Positions 1 to 8,804 of a DNA stretch of 64,000 bases are shown piece by piece. The stretch's first letter is position 1; every line of letters starts with the position of its first letter. The position numbers and the translations under genes were made by a program. This stretch comes from Burkholderiales bacterium. Lineage in GTDB: Bacteria > Pseudomonadota > Gammaproteobacteria > Burkholderiales > Usitatibacteraceae. The notes beneath the pieces are model-generated. The model did no database searches and was not told where the DNA came from. It was given only the letters and a program-made list of their open reading frames with translations. The stretch is from positions 1 through 64,000 of the forward strand of contig JAHCAK010000002.1 in the NCBI GenBank assembly GCA_019634955.1, read 5' to 3'.

Positions 1-529
1 CCGGCGGCGCCGCGAGCGGCTCCGCGGGAAGCCAGTCGGCCAGCGCGCGCACCGCCGCATCCGCCGGCTCCTTCACCGCCTTCACGGTGACGATGCGGGC
101 AAGCCCCGGAAGCGACCCGCGCACCTCCGCCAGGCGCTTCAGGTGCTCCTCGCCCTCCACGAAGAGGAGCTTCACGCCCGCGTCGCCGAGGCACCAGGCG
201 ATGTTGTCCGGGCGGTCGTCTACGTAGATGGGCACGGTGACCAGCCCTTGCGCGGCGGCGGCCTGGTCGAACCACACCCACTCCTTGGCGTTCCGCAGCA
301 TGATCGCCACGCGGTCGCCGGGCGCCAGCGGCTCGGCGGCGAGCGCGGCACGCACCCGCGCCACCATCCCGGCCGTCTCCGCCCAGGTGCGCGGCTGCCA
401 CGACTGGCTCGCGGCGTCGAACTCCAGGTAGGCCACGGCATCGGGCGAGAGCGCCACGCGCTTCGAGAACACGGTGGCGAGGGTGTCCTGCGGGGTGACG
501 GGAACGTACTGCCGGGCGCGGGCGGGCAC
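1..529 (-). CDS. Acyl-CoA synthetase (AMP-forming), N-terminal part, cut by window edge
   Basis: Only the first 176 codons are inside the window; the gene continues beyond base 1. The reading frame gives an N-terminal ANL-superfamily segment, with a hallmark stretch GDRVAIMLRNAKEW near residue 75 followed by a conserved hydrophobic block. The AMP-binding P-loop and C-terminal domain lie outside. Enzymes of this kind activate fatty acids to acyl-CoA using ATP. The start is a GTG at 529; the same frame has a stop at 554-556, so no earlier start exists except within 24 bases. It is the last visible gene of the fad operon and would supply acyl-CoA to FadE. Chain-length preference cannot be told. 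Confidence 0.8.
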   Translation of the reverse strand, partial: MPARARQYVPVTPQDTLATVFSKRVALSPDAVAYLEFDAASQSWQPRTWAETAGMVARVRAALAAEPLAPGDRVAIMLRNAKEWVWFDQAAAAQGLVTVPIYVDDRPDNIAWCLGDAGVKLLFVEGEEHLKRLAEVRGSLPGLARIVTVKAVKEPADAAVRALADWLPAEPLAAPP

Positions 530-553
530 GGGAGCCTCGGAAGGGGGGCGGGG

Positions 554-1081
554 CTAGTCCTGTGGGAGTCGGGTATCGCCGGGGCCGAGGGCGCGTTGCA
601 TCAGGATACTGTCGACCCAGCGACCGTGCTTGAAGCCGACCGAGCGCAGCACGCCCGCCTCCCGGAAGCCTAGCGCCGAATGCAGGCCGATGGAAGCGGC
701 ATTGGCGCTGTCGCCGATGACGGCCACGAGCTGGCGGCAGCCGAGCGCCTCGCAGCGTTCGATGAGGCGCGCGAGCAGCGCCCTGCCCGCCCCGCGCCCG
801 GCGAGGTCGGGGTGCACGTAGACGGAATCCTCCAGCGTGAAGCGGTAGCCGGGGCGCGTGCGGTAAAGGGTCGCGTAGGCGTATCCCGCAAGTCTGCCGT
901 CGAGGTCGCAGGCGAGATACGGGAAGCCCTTCTCCCGGACGGCCGCGAAGCGCGCGCGCATCTCGGCCTCGTCCGGCGGCTCGATCTCGAAGGAGGCGAG
1001 GCCGGTGCGGACGTGGTGCGCATAGATCGCCGTGATGGCGGCGAGGTCGGCCGGCACGGCGTCGCGCACGACGAGGCTCAC
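554..1081 (-). CDS. GNAT N-acetyltransferase, phosphinothricin acetyltransferase-like
   Basis: A 175-residue single-domain GNAT protein. It opens with VRDAVPADLAAITAIY and carries the acetyl-CoA loop as HPDLAGRGAGRALL, then GDSANAASIGLHSALGF, the order and spacing typical of the PAT/MddA branch that acetylates phosphinothricin- or methionine-sulfoximine-like amino acids. The GTG start overlaps the stop of the upstream hydrolase by GTGA, implying translational coupling. The real substrate in the cell is unknown. Its place at the end of a beta-oxidation operon may be incidental; nothing in the protein itself points to lipid substrates. Confidence 0.8.
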   Translation of the reverse strand: MSLVVRDAVPADLAAITAIYAHHVRTGLASFEIEPPDEAEMRARFAAVREKGFPYLACDLDGRLAGYAYATLYRTRPGYRFTLEDSVYVHPDLAGRGAGRALLARLIERCEALGCRQLVAVIGDSANAASIGLHSALGFREAGVLRSVGFKHGRWVDSILMQRALGPGDTRLPQD

Positions 1082-1926
1082 GCCCGCCCCTTGAGCCACG
1101 CTAGCGTGTCGCGCCAGAGGTTGTCGCGGCTCTCCGGCTGGAAGTAGCCGAAGTGCCCGATGCGCCGGCGCCCGGCGTCGCCCGGGGCGAGGTGCCGCCG
1201 CTCGACGCGCGCGTGGCGGTAGAAGCCGTGCAACTGGTCGACGGCCGGCCTCGTGATGATGGCGTCGTCCTCGAAGGAGAAGCCCAGCACGGGCGCGCGC
1301 ACGGCGTCGAAGCGCCCGCGCATCGCCTCGCCTTCGCTGAGCAGGTACTCGGGGTGCAGCGCCCAGCGCCGCCACTGGCGCGCGACGCCCGCCGGGAGGT
1401 CCCCCACCATGCGCAGGCGCTTGCCGGGGAAGTAGCCGAAGAGCGGCGTGAGGAGCGGGATCGCCACGAACCAGAAGAAGCGCACCTGCCACGCCATGCG
1501 GTCGTTGTGCCGGTACCAGCCCGTGCCAGCCGTGACGGTCACGATGGCGTCCAGCCGCGCGCCGCCGGGCACCGCGCCGAAGAGCTGCCCGCCGAGGCTG
1601 TGGCCCAGCGCGAACGCCTTCAGGCCCGGCCCCATCGCCCGCGCCTCGGCGAGCATCGCCTCGAGGTCCGCGTCGGCCCAGGTGAGGACGTCGGCCTCGA
1701 GCCCGCGCAGGCTCCCGTCGCGCGAGGCCCCCATGCCGCGGTAGTCGAAGGTGAGGACGTGGATGCCGCTTTCGGCGAGAAAGCGCGCCAGCGGCTCGTA
1801 GAAATCCTGCCGCACGCCCATGGCGCCCGCGAGCAGCAGCGTGGCCCAGGCCTTCCCCTCCGCGGGAAAGCGCGTCACGGCAAGCTCGTGCCCGTCGGCC
1901 GCCTTCGCCGTGTCGCGAAGCTCCAC
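1078..1926 (-). CDS. Alpha/beta hydrolase, serine-aminopeptidase S33-like
   Basis: A 282-residue soluble alpha/beta hydrolase with no signal peptide. The oxyanion side reads LLLAGAMGV near residue 30, the strand-turn LTFDYRGMGAS near 60, and the nucleophile elbow GHSLGG near residue 108. A plausible catalytic His lies in the C-terminal RRIGHFGYF. Family members are esterases, lipases or thioesterases; this one could hydrolyse acyl esters or acyl-CoA in the fad operon, but that is inference from context. It begins 7 bases after the preceding thioesterase gene and overlaps the following acetyltransferase gene by 4 bases. Confidence 0.78.
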   Translation of the reverse strand: MELRDTAKAADGHELAVTRFPAEGKAWATLLLAGAMGVRQDFYEPLARFLAESGIHVLTFDYRGMGASRDGSLRGLEADVLTWADADLEAMLAEARAMGPGLKAFALGHSLGGQLFGAVPGGARLDAIVTVTAGTGWYRHNDRMAWQVRFFWFVAIPLLTPLFGYFPGKRLRMVGDLPAGVARQWRRWALHPEYLLSEGEAMRGRFDAVRAPVLGFSFEDDAIITRPAVDQLHGFYRHARVERRHLAPGDAGRRRIGHFGYFQPESRDNLWRDTLAWLKGRA

Positions 1927-1933
1927 GCGCGCC

Positions 1934-2410
1934 TCAGGCCTTGCGCCGCGGCGAGACCCACATGGTGATGACGGCGCGGCACACGGTCTCGCCCGCGCGG
2001 TCCTTCACCTCCACGGTCACCGGCACGTCGCGGCCGGGCCCCTCGGCGATCTCGCCCACGCTCGCGTGCGCCTCCACGCCCGTCTCCGCCTTCTTCAGGT
2101 ACTCGACCGCCATGCCCTTGGGCAGCCAGCGCATGGTCGGCGGGATCGTGATCTCGGTCATCGTCCCGGCCGCCAGCTCCGCGAGGTTGCACATGGCGAT
2201 GGCATGCACCGTGCCGATGTGGTTCGTCACGGCCCGCCGCTTCGCCATGGAAACCCGCGCGTACCCTGGCCGGAACTCCTCGAACCGCGGCCGGATGCTG
2301 CCGAAGTACGGCGCCTTCCAGCAGATGAGGCGCGAAAAGACCGCCCTGCCGAACGGCAGCCCCTCGCATCGCTTCCACAGGTCCCATGCGGCACTCATCT
2401 CGAGCCCCAT
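1934..2410 (-). CDS. Hotdog-fold thioesterase-like protein (DUF4442/PaaI type), second copy
   Basis: A 158-residue protein resembling DUF4442/PaaI acyl-CoA thioesterases, with the long helix region and NHIGTVHAIAMCNLAE, which corresponds to the hotdog helix that carries the catalytic acidic residue in the family. It would hydrolyse acyl-CoA, possibly relieving CoA trapping during fatty-acid breakdown. A paralogue from the same operon lies at 4500-5000; the two share layout but little exact sequence. The first ATG (2410) touches a 10-base tandem repeat, so the in-frame ATG four codons later (2398) is an equally plausible start. Substrate range is unknown. Confidence 0.72.
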   Translation of the reverse strand: MGLEMSAAWDLWKRCEGLPFGRAVFSRLICWKAPYFGSIRPRFEEFRPGYARVSMAKRRAVTNHIGTVHAIAMCNLAELAAGTMTEITIPPTMRWLPKGMAVEYLKKAETGVEAHASVGEIAEGPGRDVPVTVEVKDRAGETVCRAVITMWVSPRRKA

Positions 2411-2438
2411 CCGCGTTCATCCGCGTTCATCTGCGGTT
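2409..2438. repeat. 10-base tandem repeat upstream of thioesterase gene
   Basis: Two exact copies of ATCCGCGTTC (2409-2418, 2419-2428) and a third imperfect copy (2429-2438) fill the gap between the FadB and thioesterase genes and run into the first possible start codon. Read on the minus strand it is the (GAACGCGGAT)n motif often seen as short dispersed intergenic repeats in high-G+C bacteria. No function is evident. Confidence 0.7.
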
Positions 2439-2470
2439 CCAAGGCCCTTGGCTCGCATCTCACGGGCCCG

Positions 2471-4486
2471 TCAAATCGCGTCCCACCCGGTATCCGCCAC
2501 GAACCGGTCCCCGTGCTTCGCCCTGAGCTCCGCCATCGTCTTCAGCCACGATTCCTTCCCGCGTTCCCGGATCGCCGAGATGGGCCCGCCGCGATGCGGC
2601 GCGAACCCGGTGCCGAAGATCACCCCCGCGTCGCAGAGGTCCGCGTCCGTCACGATCCTCTCGCGCACGCACGCCACCGCCTCGTTGAGCGCAGGCAGCA
2701 CCAGCCGGTCGGCGATGGGCTTCAGGTCCACGGAGCCCGAGCCGCTCGCCTTCTGCGGCTTGCCCTTCACCCAGTTGTAGAACCCCTTGCCGGTCTTCTT
2801 GCCGAGGTTCTTCGATTCGATGTTCGCCTGCAGCTTCTTCGGGATGGGCGTGCCGGGCTTCGCGAGCTCCTGCCCCACGGCCCAGCAGATGTCGAGCCCC
2901 ACCATGTCGGCGAGCTCGATGGGGCCCATCGGCATGCCGAAGTCGCGCGCGGCCGCGTCGATCGTCTCGCCCGCCACGCCCTCGTCCAGCATGAGCATCG
3001 CCTCCATCAGGTAGGGCGAGAGCACGCGGTTCACGAGGAAGCCGGGCGCGCTCTTGCAGGGCAGCGGCAGCTTGTCGATCTGCTTCGCGAATGCCTGGCC
3101 CGCCTGCATCACCTCGGGGGCCGTCTGCGGGCCCTCGACGATCTCCACCAGCATCATCTGCGCCACGGGGTTGAAGAAGTGCAGGCCCACGAGGCGCTCT
3201 GGTGCCGCGAGCACGCCGGAGAGCTCCTGCAGCGGGATGCTCGAGGTGTTGGTCGCGAGGATCGCGCCCTCCTTCAGGCGCGGCTCGAGGCCGGCGAAGA
3301 GCTTCCTCTTGATCTCGGCGTTCTCGACGATGGCCTCGATCACGAGGTCGGCCTTCGCCACGCCGTGGCCGGCGACGTCGGGGATGAGGCGGTCGAAGGC
3401 CGCCTGCACGAGGTGCGGCTGCTTGAGCCGCTTCGTGTAGAGCGCGTGCGCGCGCTGGATGGCGGGCGAGATGCGCTCTGGCGCGAGGTCCTGCAGCGTG
3501 ACGGTGATGCCCTTGAAGGCCGCCCACGCGGCGATGTCGCCGCCCATGGCGCCGGCGCCGATCACGTGCAGGTGGCGAACCGGGGGCAGGTCGGACTTGC
3601 CCAGCGCCTTCATGCGGTCCTGCAGCTTGAAGAGGCGGATGAGGTTTCGCGTCGTCGGGTGCGCGAAGAGGCTCGCCATGGACGCGGGGTGCTCGACGGG
3701 GACGTTCCGCACGTCGCCGCCGAAGTCCTTCCACAGGTCGATGATGGCGTAGGGCGCCGGGTAGTGGTCCTGGCGCGCCTTCTCCGCCACCTTCTTGCGC
3801 GACATCGAGGCGACGACGTTCCTCACGAGCGGCCAGTCGGTCACCGCGGCCGCGAACGGCGGCTTGTGCGGCGCGTGCGGCTTCGCGAGGAAGAGGCGCA
3901 CCGCGTTGGCGAAGTGGCGCCGCGGCGTCGCATCGTCCACGAGGCCCAGCTTCTTCGCGCGCCGACCGTCCAGCCCGCGGCCCGTGAGCATGAGGTCCAG
4001 CGCGTTGGCCGCGCCGATGAGCGGCGGCATGCGCTTGGCCCCACCCCATCCCGGCACGATGCCGATCAGCACCTCCGGGAGCGCCATCTTCGTCTTCGGC
4101 CCGTCGTCGGCGATGCGGTGGCGGCAGGCGAGCGCCAGCTCCGTGCCCCCGCCCATGCAGAAGCCGTGGATCATCGCGAGCGTCGGGAAGGGGAGTGCCG
4201 CGATCTTGTCGAAGACCACGTTGCCGAGCGTGGTGAAGGCCATGGCCTGCTCGGCGCTCGCGATGGTGGTGAACTCGTCGATGTCCGCGCCGGCGGCGAA
4301 GCCGTTCTCCTTGGCCGAGAGGATGGCGAGGCCCTTCGGGGGCATCGCGGCGAGGTGGTCGGCGATGCGGCCCAGCTCCTCCAGCACCTCCGTCGAGAAG
4401 GTGTTGGTCGCGGTACCGGCCCGGTCGAACCACAGCCAGGCGATGTTCTCCGCGTCGGTCTCGAGCCGCCAGTGTTTCAGGTCCAT
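2471..4486 (-). CDS. fadB: Multifunctional enoyl-CoA hydratase / 3-hydroxyacyl-CoA dehydrogenase (FadB/FadJ type)
   Basis: A 671-residue fusion enzyme for the second and third steps of beta-oxidation. Residues 1-190 are the crotonase half; the two catalytic glutamates are visible as E116 in MGGGTELAL and E138 in ALPEVLIG. The dehydrogenase half starts near residue 305 with the NAD motif GAGAMGG (310-316), followed by NTSSIPLQEL and the catalytic histidine H436 in GLHFFNP. The C-terminal helical domains follow to residue 671. It is somewhat shorter than E. coli FadB (729). It lies 13 bases after a thioesterase gene and two genes after the thiolase FadA, with which it should form the trifunctional complex. 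Confidence 0.93.
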   Translation of the reverse strand: MDLKHWRLETDAENIAWLWFDRAGTATNTFSTEVLEELGRIADHLAAMPPKGLAILSAKENGFAAGADIDEFTTIASAEQAMAFTTLGNVVFDKIAALPFPTLAMIHGFCMGGGTELALACRHRIADDGPKTKMALPEVLIGIVPGWGGAKRMPPLIGAANALDLMLTGRGLDGRRAKKLGLVDDATPRRHFANAVRLFLAKPHAPHKPPFAAAVTDWPLVRNVVASMSRKKVAEKARQDHYPAPYAIIDLWKDFGGDVRNVPVEHPASMASLFAHPTTRNLIRLFKLQDRMKALGKSDLPPVRHLHVIGAGAMGGDIAAWAAFKGITVTLQDLAPERISPAIQRAHALYTKRLKQPHLVQAAFDRLIPDVAGHGVAKADLVIEAIVENAEIKRKLFAGLEPRLKEGAILATNTSSIPLQELSGVLAAPERLVGLHFFNPVAQMMLVEIVEGPQTAPEVMQAGQAFAKQIDKLPLPCKSAPGFLVNRVLSPYLMEAMLMLDEGVAGETIDAAARDFGMPMGPIELADMVGLDICWAVGQELAKPGTPIPKKLQANIESKNLGKKTGKGFYNWVKGKPQKASGSGSVDLKPIADRLVLPALNEAVACVRERIVTDADLCDAGVIFGTGFAPHRGGPISAIRERGKESWLKTMAELRAKHGDRFVADTGWDAI

Positions 4487-4499
4487 GTTCTTCGCCTTG

Positions 4500-5000
4500 T
4501 CAGTTGTGCGCGAGGCGCGGCCGGTACGAATCGGCGCGCCGGATGTGGAGCGTCTTCTCGACGGCGGCGACCGGCAGGCCCGCGCCGTCCGTGATCTCGA
4601 CGCGGAAGGTCGGCTCGTGCTTCGAGCCGTCGGCCGTGCGCGCCACGGCCTCGTCCACCATCGCCTGCGTGAGCTCGAAGCGCGCGGTGAGCGTGCCGCG
4701 CCCGGGCTTGAGGAAGCGGATCGCCCCGGCCTTGTCCCACACGACGTAGGCCGGCCCGAGGTTTCGCATCATCATGATCATGTAGAAGGGGTCGGCCATC
4801 GCGAACATCGAGCCGCCGAAGTGCGTGCCCACGAAATTGCGGTTGAGGAGCCTCGCGTGGAGCTCCACGACCACCTGCCGGAAGTCGGGCGCCACGTGCG
4901 CCACCCGGATGCCGGCGCCGCGGAACGGCGGGTACAGGTTGAACAGCCGCCGCATCCAGGCCGGGCTGAATTCCACCCGCGAGAGGTACCCCTGACCCAT
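4500..5000 (-). CDS. Hotdog-fold thioesterase-like protein (DUF4442), first copy
   Basis: A 166-residue hotdog protein of the DUF4442 family. NRNFVGTHFGGSMFAMADPFYMIMM marks the central helix, with N and D in the positions that form the active site in PaaI-like thioesterases; a second block is KAGAIRFLKPGRGTLTA. It probably hydrolyses acyl-CoA in the cytoplasm. It lies 10 bases downstream of fadA and 13 bases upstream of fadB, so it is embedded between the two subunit genes of the beta-oxidation complex. Having two such proteins in one fad operon is unusual; whether they differ in chain length cannot be read from sequence. Confidence 0.75.
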   Translation of the reverse strand: MGQGYLSRVEFSPAWMRRLFNLYPPFRGAGIRVAHVAPDFRQVVVELHARLLNRNFVGTHFGGSMFAMADPFYMIMMMRNLGPAYVVWDKAGAIRFLKPGRGTLTARFELTQAMVDEAVARTADGSKHEPTFRVEITDGAGLPVAAVEKTLHIRRADSYRPRLAHN

Positions 5001-5010
5001 GGCCCGCCCG

Positions 5011-6294
5011 CTACGGCCGCTCGAGGAGCATGGCGCCGCCCTGCCCGCCGCCGATGCACAGCGACGCGACGGCGCGCTTGCCGCCGGTGCGCTGCAGCAC
5101 CTTGAGCGCGTGCAGGACGACGCGCGCGCCCGAGGCGCCGATGGGGTGGCCCAGCGCGATGGCGCCGCCGTCGACGTTGAGCTTGCCGCGGTCCAGCCGC
5201 CCGAAGGCGCGCGGCAGGCCGAAGTGCGCCTTGCAGTACTCGTCGCTCTCCCACGCGCCGAGGCAGCCGAGCACCTGCGCGGCGAAGGCCTCGTTCACCT
5301 CCACGGCGTCGATGTCGTCCCAGCCGAGGCGGTTCCTCTGCAGCATGGGCGTGATGGCGTGCACCGGCCCCAGGCCCATCTCGGCGGGGTCGAGCGCGCC
5401 CCAGTGGGCGTCGGCCACGCGCCCGAGGGGCTCGAGCTTGTATTCGTCCACCACCTCCTCGGCGGCGAGGATGAGCATCGCCGCCCCGTCGGTGATCTGC
5501 GAGCTGTTGCCGGGCGTGACGTTGCCGTAGGTGCGGTCGAAGGCGGGCTTGAGCTTGGCGAGCTTCTCCACGCTGGAGTCGCGCCGCACGCCGTCGTCGG
5601 CCGCGTACACGTGGCCGTCGGGGCCGTAGATGGGCTCGACCTCGCCGAAGTGCCCGTTGTCCTGCGCGAAGGCCACGCGCCGGTGCGACTCCACGGCGAA
5701 CTCGTCCATCATCTGCCGCGTGACGCCGAAGCGCCTGGCGACGATCTCGGCCGTCGACCCCATGGAGATCTTCACCACGGGGTCGGTGAGCCCGCGCAGG
5801 ATCGCGATCACCGGCGCGAGGTGGCCCGGGCGGAAGCGCATCGCGAGCGCGGCGCGCTGGCCGAGCGACTTGGCGGCGTACCACTCCGCCAGCCAGTTCA
5901 CCATGGCCGGCCCGAAGACGAGCGGCGCGTGGCTCATGGCGTCCGTGCCGCCCGCGAGGACGAGGCTCGAGCGGCCCGCCTGGATGTTGAGGTACGCCGT
6001 GTCGAGGGCCTGCATCCCGGAGGCGCAGTTCCTCATCACCGTCCACGCCGGCACCTTCTCGCCGCAGCCCAGGCGCAGCGACACCACGCGCCCGATGTTG
6101 GCCTCGTCGGCCGAGGGCATGGCCGCGCCCACGATCACCTCGTCGAAGGCGGTCGCGTCGAAGGGCTGGCGCGCGAGCAGCGGGCGCCCCGCGGCCACCG
6201 CGAGGTCGGAGCCGGTGAACGGGCCCAGGCCCTTCTTCGCCTTGAGGAACGGGGTGCGGGCCCCGTCGACTACATAGACGCGGCGCGCGGCCAT
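5011..6294 (-). CDS. fadA: Acetyl-CoA acyltransferase (3-ketoacyl-CoA thiolase)
   Basis: A 427-residue thiolase catalysing the last step of beta-oxidation, CoA-dependent cleavage of 3-ketoacyl-CoA. It has the N-terminal signature VVDGARTPFLKAKKG, the nucleophilic cysteine in RNCASGMQAL near residue 93, the NEAFAAQVLG block, the GHPIGASGAR histidine block, and the C-terminal second cysteine in ASLCIGGGQGGAML. The ATG at 6294 lies inside the end of fadE (25-base overlap), so the two are translationally coupled. It pairs with the FadB-type protein two genes downstream. Confidence 0.95.
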   Translation of the reverse strand: MAARRVYVVDGARTPFLKAKKGLGPFTGSDLAVAAGRPLLARQPFDATAFDEVIVGAAMPSADEANIGRVVSLRLGCGEKVPAWTVMRNCASGMQALDTAYLNIQAGRSSLVLAGGTDAMSHAPLVFGPAMVNWLAEWYAAKSLGQRAALAMRFRPGHLAPVIAILRGLTDPVVKISMGSTAEIVARRFGVTRQMMDEFAVESHRRVAFAQDNGHFGEVEPIYGPDGHVYAADDGVRRDSSVEKLAKLKPAFDRTYGNVTPGNSSQITDGAAMLILAAEEVVDEYKLEPLGRVADAHWGALDPAEMGLGPVHAITPMLQRNRLGWDDIDAVEVNEAFAAQVLGCLGAWESDEYCKAHFGLPRAFGRLDRGKLNVDGGAIALGHPIGASGARVVLHALKVLQRTGGKRAVASLCIGGGQGGAMLLERP

Positions 6295-8732
6295 GGGGCG
6301 TTCTCCTGGGCGGAATGGCGGGAAAGGTCGTTGGGGAAGTCGTCGACCATGATGACGGCGCGCTTGAGGCGGTCGGTGCGCGCGAGGTGCTCGTGCTCCG
6401 CGAGCGTGATGATGCCGGCCTGCACGGCGGCCTCGCGGCGCTCGGGCAGCGTGCGCTGCGGCAGGCGGCCTTCCTTCTGCGCGGCGCGCAGCTTCGCCTC
6501 GATGGGGTCGGCCTTGATCACGGCCTCCATCGCGAACTCCAGGCGCCCGATCACGTCGTCCTCCTTGCGCGGCAGGTAGATGCCCGCGGTGAGGCGGTCG
6601 CGCACGGCGCCCGGCTCGATCAGCAGCCGCGCCACGCGCGAGGCCCACTTGTCGTGCGGGGCGGTGAGCGTGAGGCCCTTGGGGAAGATGAAGCGGCGCA
6701 TGAGCCAGGCCACGGGCCGGCTGGGGAAGTTCGCGAGCACGCCGTCCATCGCCACCTGCAGCTTGAAGGAGCTGTCGTACATGGCCCAGGTGAGCAGCGG
6801 CACGTCCTCCTCGGGGCAGCCGTCGTCGTGGAAGCGCTTGACGGTGGCCGACATCATGTAGAGGTGCGAGAGGATGTCCCCCAGCCGCGCCGATAGCATC
6901 TCCTTCCTCTTGAGGCTGCCGCCGATCACGAACATCGACATGTCGGCGAGCATCGCGAACGCCGAGGAGAAGCGCGTGAGGATCTGCAGGTAGCGCCGCG
7001 TGCGCGGCGACCCGGGCACCGCCACGCCCTTGCCGCCGGTGAGGCCCAGCCAGAGCGCGCGCGCGCCGTTGGAGACGGTGAAGGCGACGTGGCCCCAGAA
7101 CGCCTCGTCGAAGGCGCGCAGGTCGTCCTGGCGGACGGCCGTCATCTCCTTCAGCACCCACGGGTGGCAGCGGATGGCGCCCTGCCCGAAGATGATGAGC
7201 GAGCGCGTGAGGATGTTGGCGCCCTCGACGGTGATGGCGATGGGCACCGTCTGGTAGGCGCGGCCGAGGTAGTTGTTCGGCCCCATGCAGATGCCCTTGC
7301 CGCCGTGCACGTCCATGGCGTCGTTGAGCACCTCGCGCATGCGCTCGGTCATGTGGTACTTGCAGATGGCGGAGATGACGCTGGGCTTCTCGCCCATGTC
7401 GAGCGCGGCCATCGTCATGCGGCGCATGCCGTCCATGAGGTAGGTGGAGCCGCCGATGCGCGCGAGCGGCTCCTCGATGCCCTCGAAGCGGCCGATGGGC
7501 GTCTTGAACTGCGAGCGGATGCGCGCGTAGGCGCCGGTCACGCGGGTGCCGATCTTCCCCGCGGCCATCGACATGGAGGGCAGCGAGATGGAGCGGCCGG
7601 CGGCCAGGCACTCCATCAGCATGCGCCAGCCGTTGCCGGCCTGCGCGGCGCCGCCGATCACCCAGTCGATGGGGATGAAGACTTCCTTGCCGGTGGTGGG
7701 CCCGTTCATGAACGCGCAGCCGAGCGGGTCGTGGCGCCGGCCGGTGTCCACGCCGGGGTGGGACGTCGGGATGAGCGCCAGCGTGATGCCGCGCTCCTCC
7801 TCGCCGCCCAGGAGCTTCTCGGGATCGAAGAGCTTGAACGCGAGGCCGAGCAGCGTCGCCACGGGCGCGAGCGTGATGTAGCGCTTCTCCCAGGTGAGGC
7901 GGATGCCCAGCGTCTCCTTCCCCTCGTGCATCCCCCTGCAGACGATGCCGAAGTCGGGGATGGAGGCGGCGTCCGAGCCGGCCTCGGGGTTGGTGAGGGC
8001 GAAGCAGGGGATCTCCTGCCCCTTGGCCAGCCGCGGCAGGTAATGGTCCTTCTGCGCCTCGGTGCCGTAGTGCATGAGGAGCTCGGCCGGGCCCAGCGAG
8101 TTGGGCACCATCACCGTCACGGCGGCGGCGCCGCTGCGCGTGGAGATCTTGGTGACGATCTCGGAGTGCGCGAAGGCCGAGAAGCCGAGGCCCCCGTAGG
8201 CCTTCGGGATGATGATCCCGAGGAAGCCCTTGTCGCGGATGAACTTCCACGCCTCCGGCGGGAGGTCCATGCGCTCGTGGTTGATGTCCCACTCGTCGAG
8301 CATGGCGCACAGCTCCTCGACGGGGCCGTCCATGTAGGCCTGCTCCTCGGCCGTGAGCTTCGCGGCCGGGTACGCGAGGAGCTTCTTCCAGTCGGGGCGC
8401 CCGGTGAAGAGGTCGGCGTCCCACCAGACGCTGCCGGCCTCGAGCGCCTCGCGCTCGGTGTCCGACATCGGCGGCAGCACCTTCTTGAAGACGCCGAAGA
8501 GCGGCCCGGAGAGCACGGCCCGGCGCAGCGGCTTCACGATCGCGAGCGCGCCGAAGACGGCCACGAAGGCCCAGGCGGCCGCGAGGACGCCCGCGGGGAC
8601 GGCCCCCAGGCCCGGCAGGGCGGCGGCGCCCGCGGCCAGCGCGAGCGTCCAGGCCACGCCGTTCGCGCGGTGGTAGGCGAGCGCCCAGGCCACGGCGACG
8701 ATGACCACGATGGACAGGATGATGGTGAGCAT
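6270..8732 (-). CDS. fadE: Acyl-CoA dehydrogenase, FadE type
   Basis: An 820-residue FAD-dependent dehydrogenase that introduces the first double bond into acyl-CoA; E. coli FadE has 814 residues. Residues 1-70 contain hydrophobic segments that probably anchor it to the inner membrane. The acyl-CoA dehydrogenase core begins near residue 90; recognisable blocks are GIIIPKAYGGLGFSA, CFALTNPEAGSDAAS, and the central DVHGGKGICMGPNNYLGRAY. A good ribosome site (AGGAG, 8 bases before the ATG) supports the start. It is the first enzyme gene after the repressor gene, separated by 72 bases with a short G/C hairpin but no T-run, so readthrough is likely. Confidence 0.95.
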   Translation of the reverse strand: MLTIILSIVVIVAVAWALAYHRANGVAWTLALAAGAAALPGLGAVPAGVLAAAWAFVAVFGALAIVKPLRRAVLSGPLFGVFKKVLPPMSDTEREALEAGSVWWDADLFTGRPDWKKLLAYPAAKLTAEEQAYMDGPVEELCAMLDEWDINHERMDLPPEAWKFIRDKGFLGIIIPKAYGGLGFSAFAHSEIVTKISTRSGAAAVTVMVPNSLGPAELLMHYGTEAQKDHYLPRLAKGQEIPCFALTNPEAGSDAASIPDFGIVCRGMHEGKETLGIRLTWEKRYITLAPVATLLGLAFKLFDPEKLLGGEEERGITLALIPTSHPGVDTGRRHDPLGCAFMNGPTTGKEVFIPIDWVIGGAAQAGNGWRMLMECLAAGRSISLPSMSMAAGKIGTRVTGAYARIRSQFKTPIGRFEGIEEPLARIGGSTYLMDGMRRMTMAALDMGEKPSVISAICKYHMTERMREVLNDAMDVHGGKGICMGPNNYLGRAYQTVPIAITVEGANILTRSLIIFGQGAIRCHPWVLKEMTAVRQDDLRAFDEAFWGHVAFTVSNGARALWLGLTGGKGVAVPGSPRTRRYLQILTRFSSAFAMLADMSMFVIGGSLKRKEMLSARLGDILSHLYMMSATVKRFHDDGCPEEDVPLLTWAMYDSSFKLQVAMDGVLANFPSRPVAWLMRRFIFPKGLTLTAPHDKWASRVARLLIEPGAVRDRLTAGIYLPRKEDDVIGRLEFAMEAVIKADPIEAKLRAAQKEGRLPQRTLPERREAAVQAGIITLAEHEHLARTDRLKRAVIMVDDFPNDLSRHSAQENAPWPRAASM

Positions 8733-8804
8733 CTTCTGACTCCTTCCCGAAAGTCCCCCGCGGGCGGGGGCGTTGCTCCTCGTTCGCCCCGGCGGGGGCT
8801 TCTT

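Noticed and set aside
1820-4594. 924-codon open frame on the plus strand opposite the fad genes
   Set aside because: The minus strand carries the real fadB and thioesterase genes with intact motifs; the plus-strand product is Arg/His-rich low-complexity sequence, a usual shadow in high-G+C DNA.
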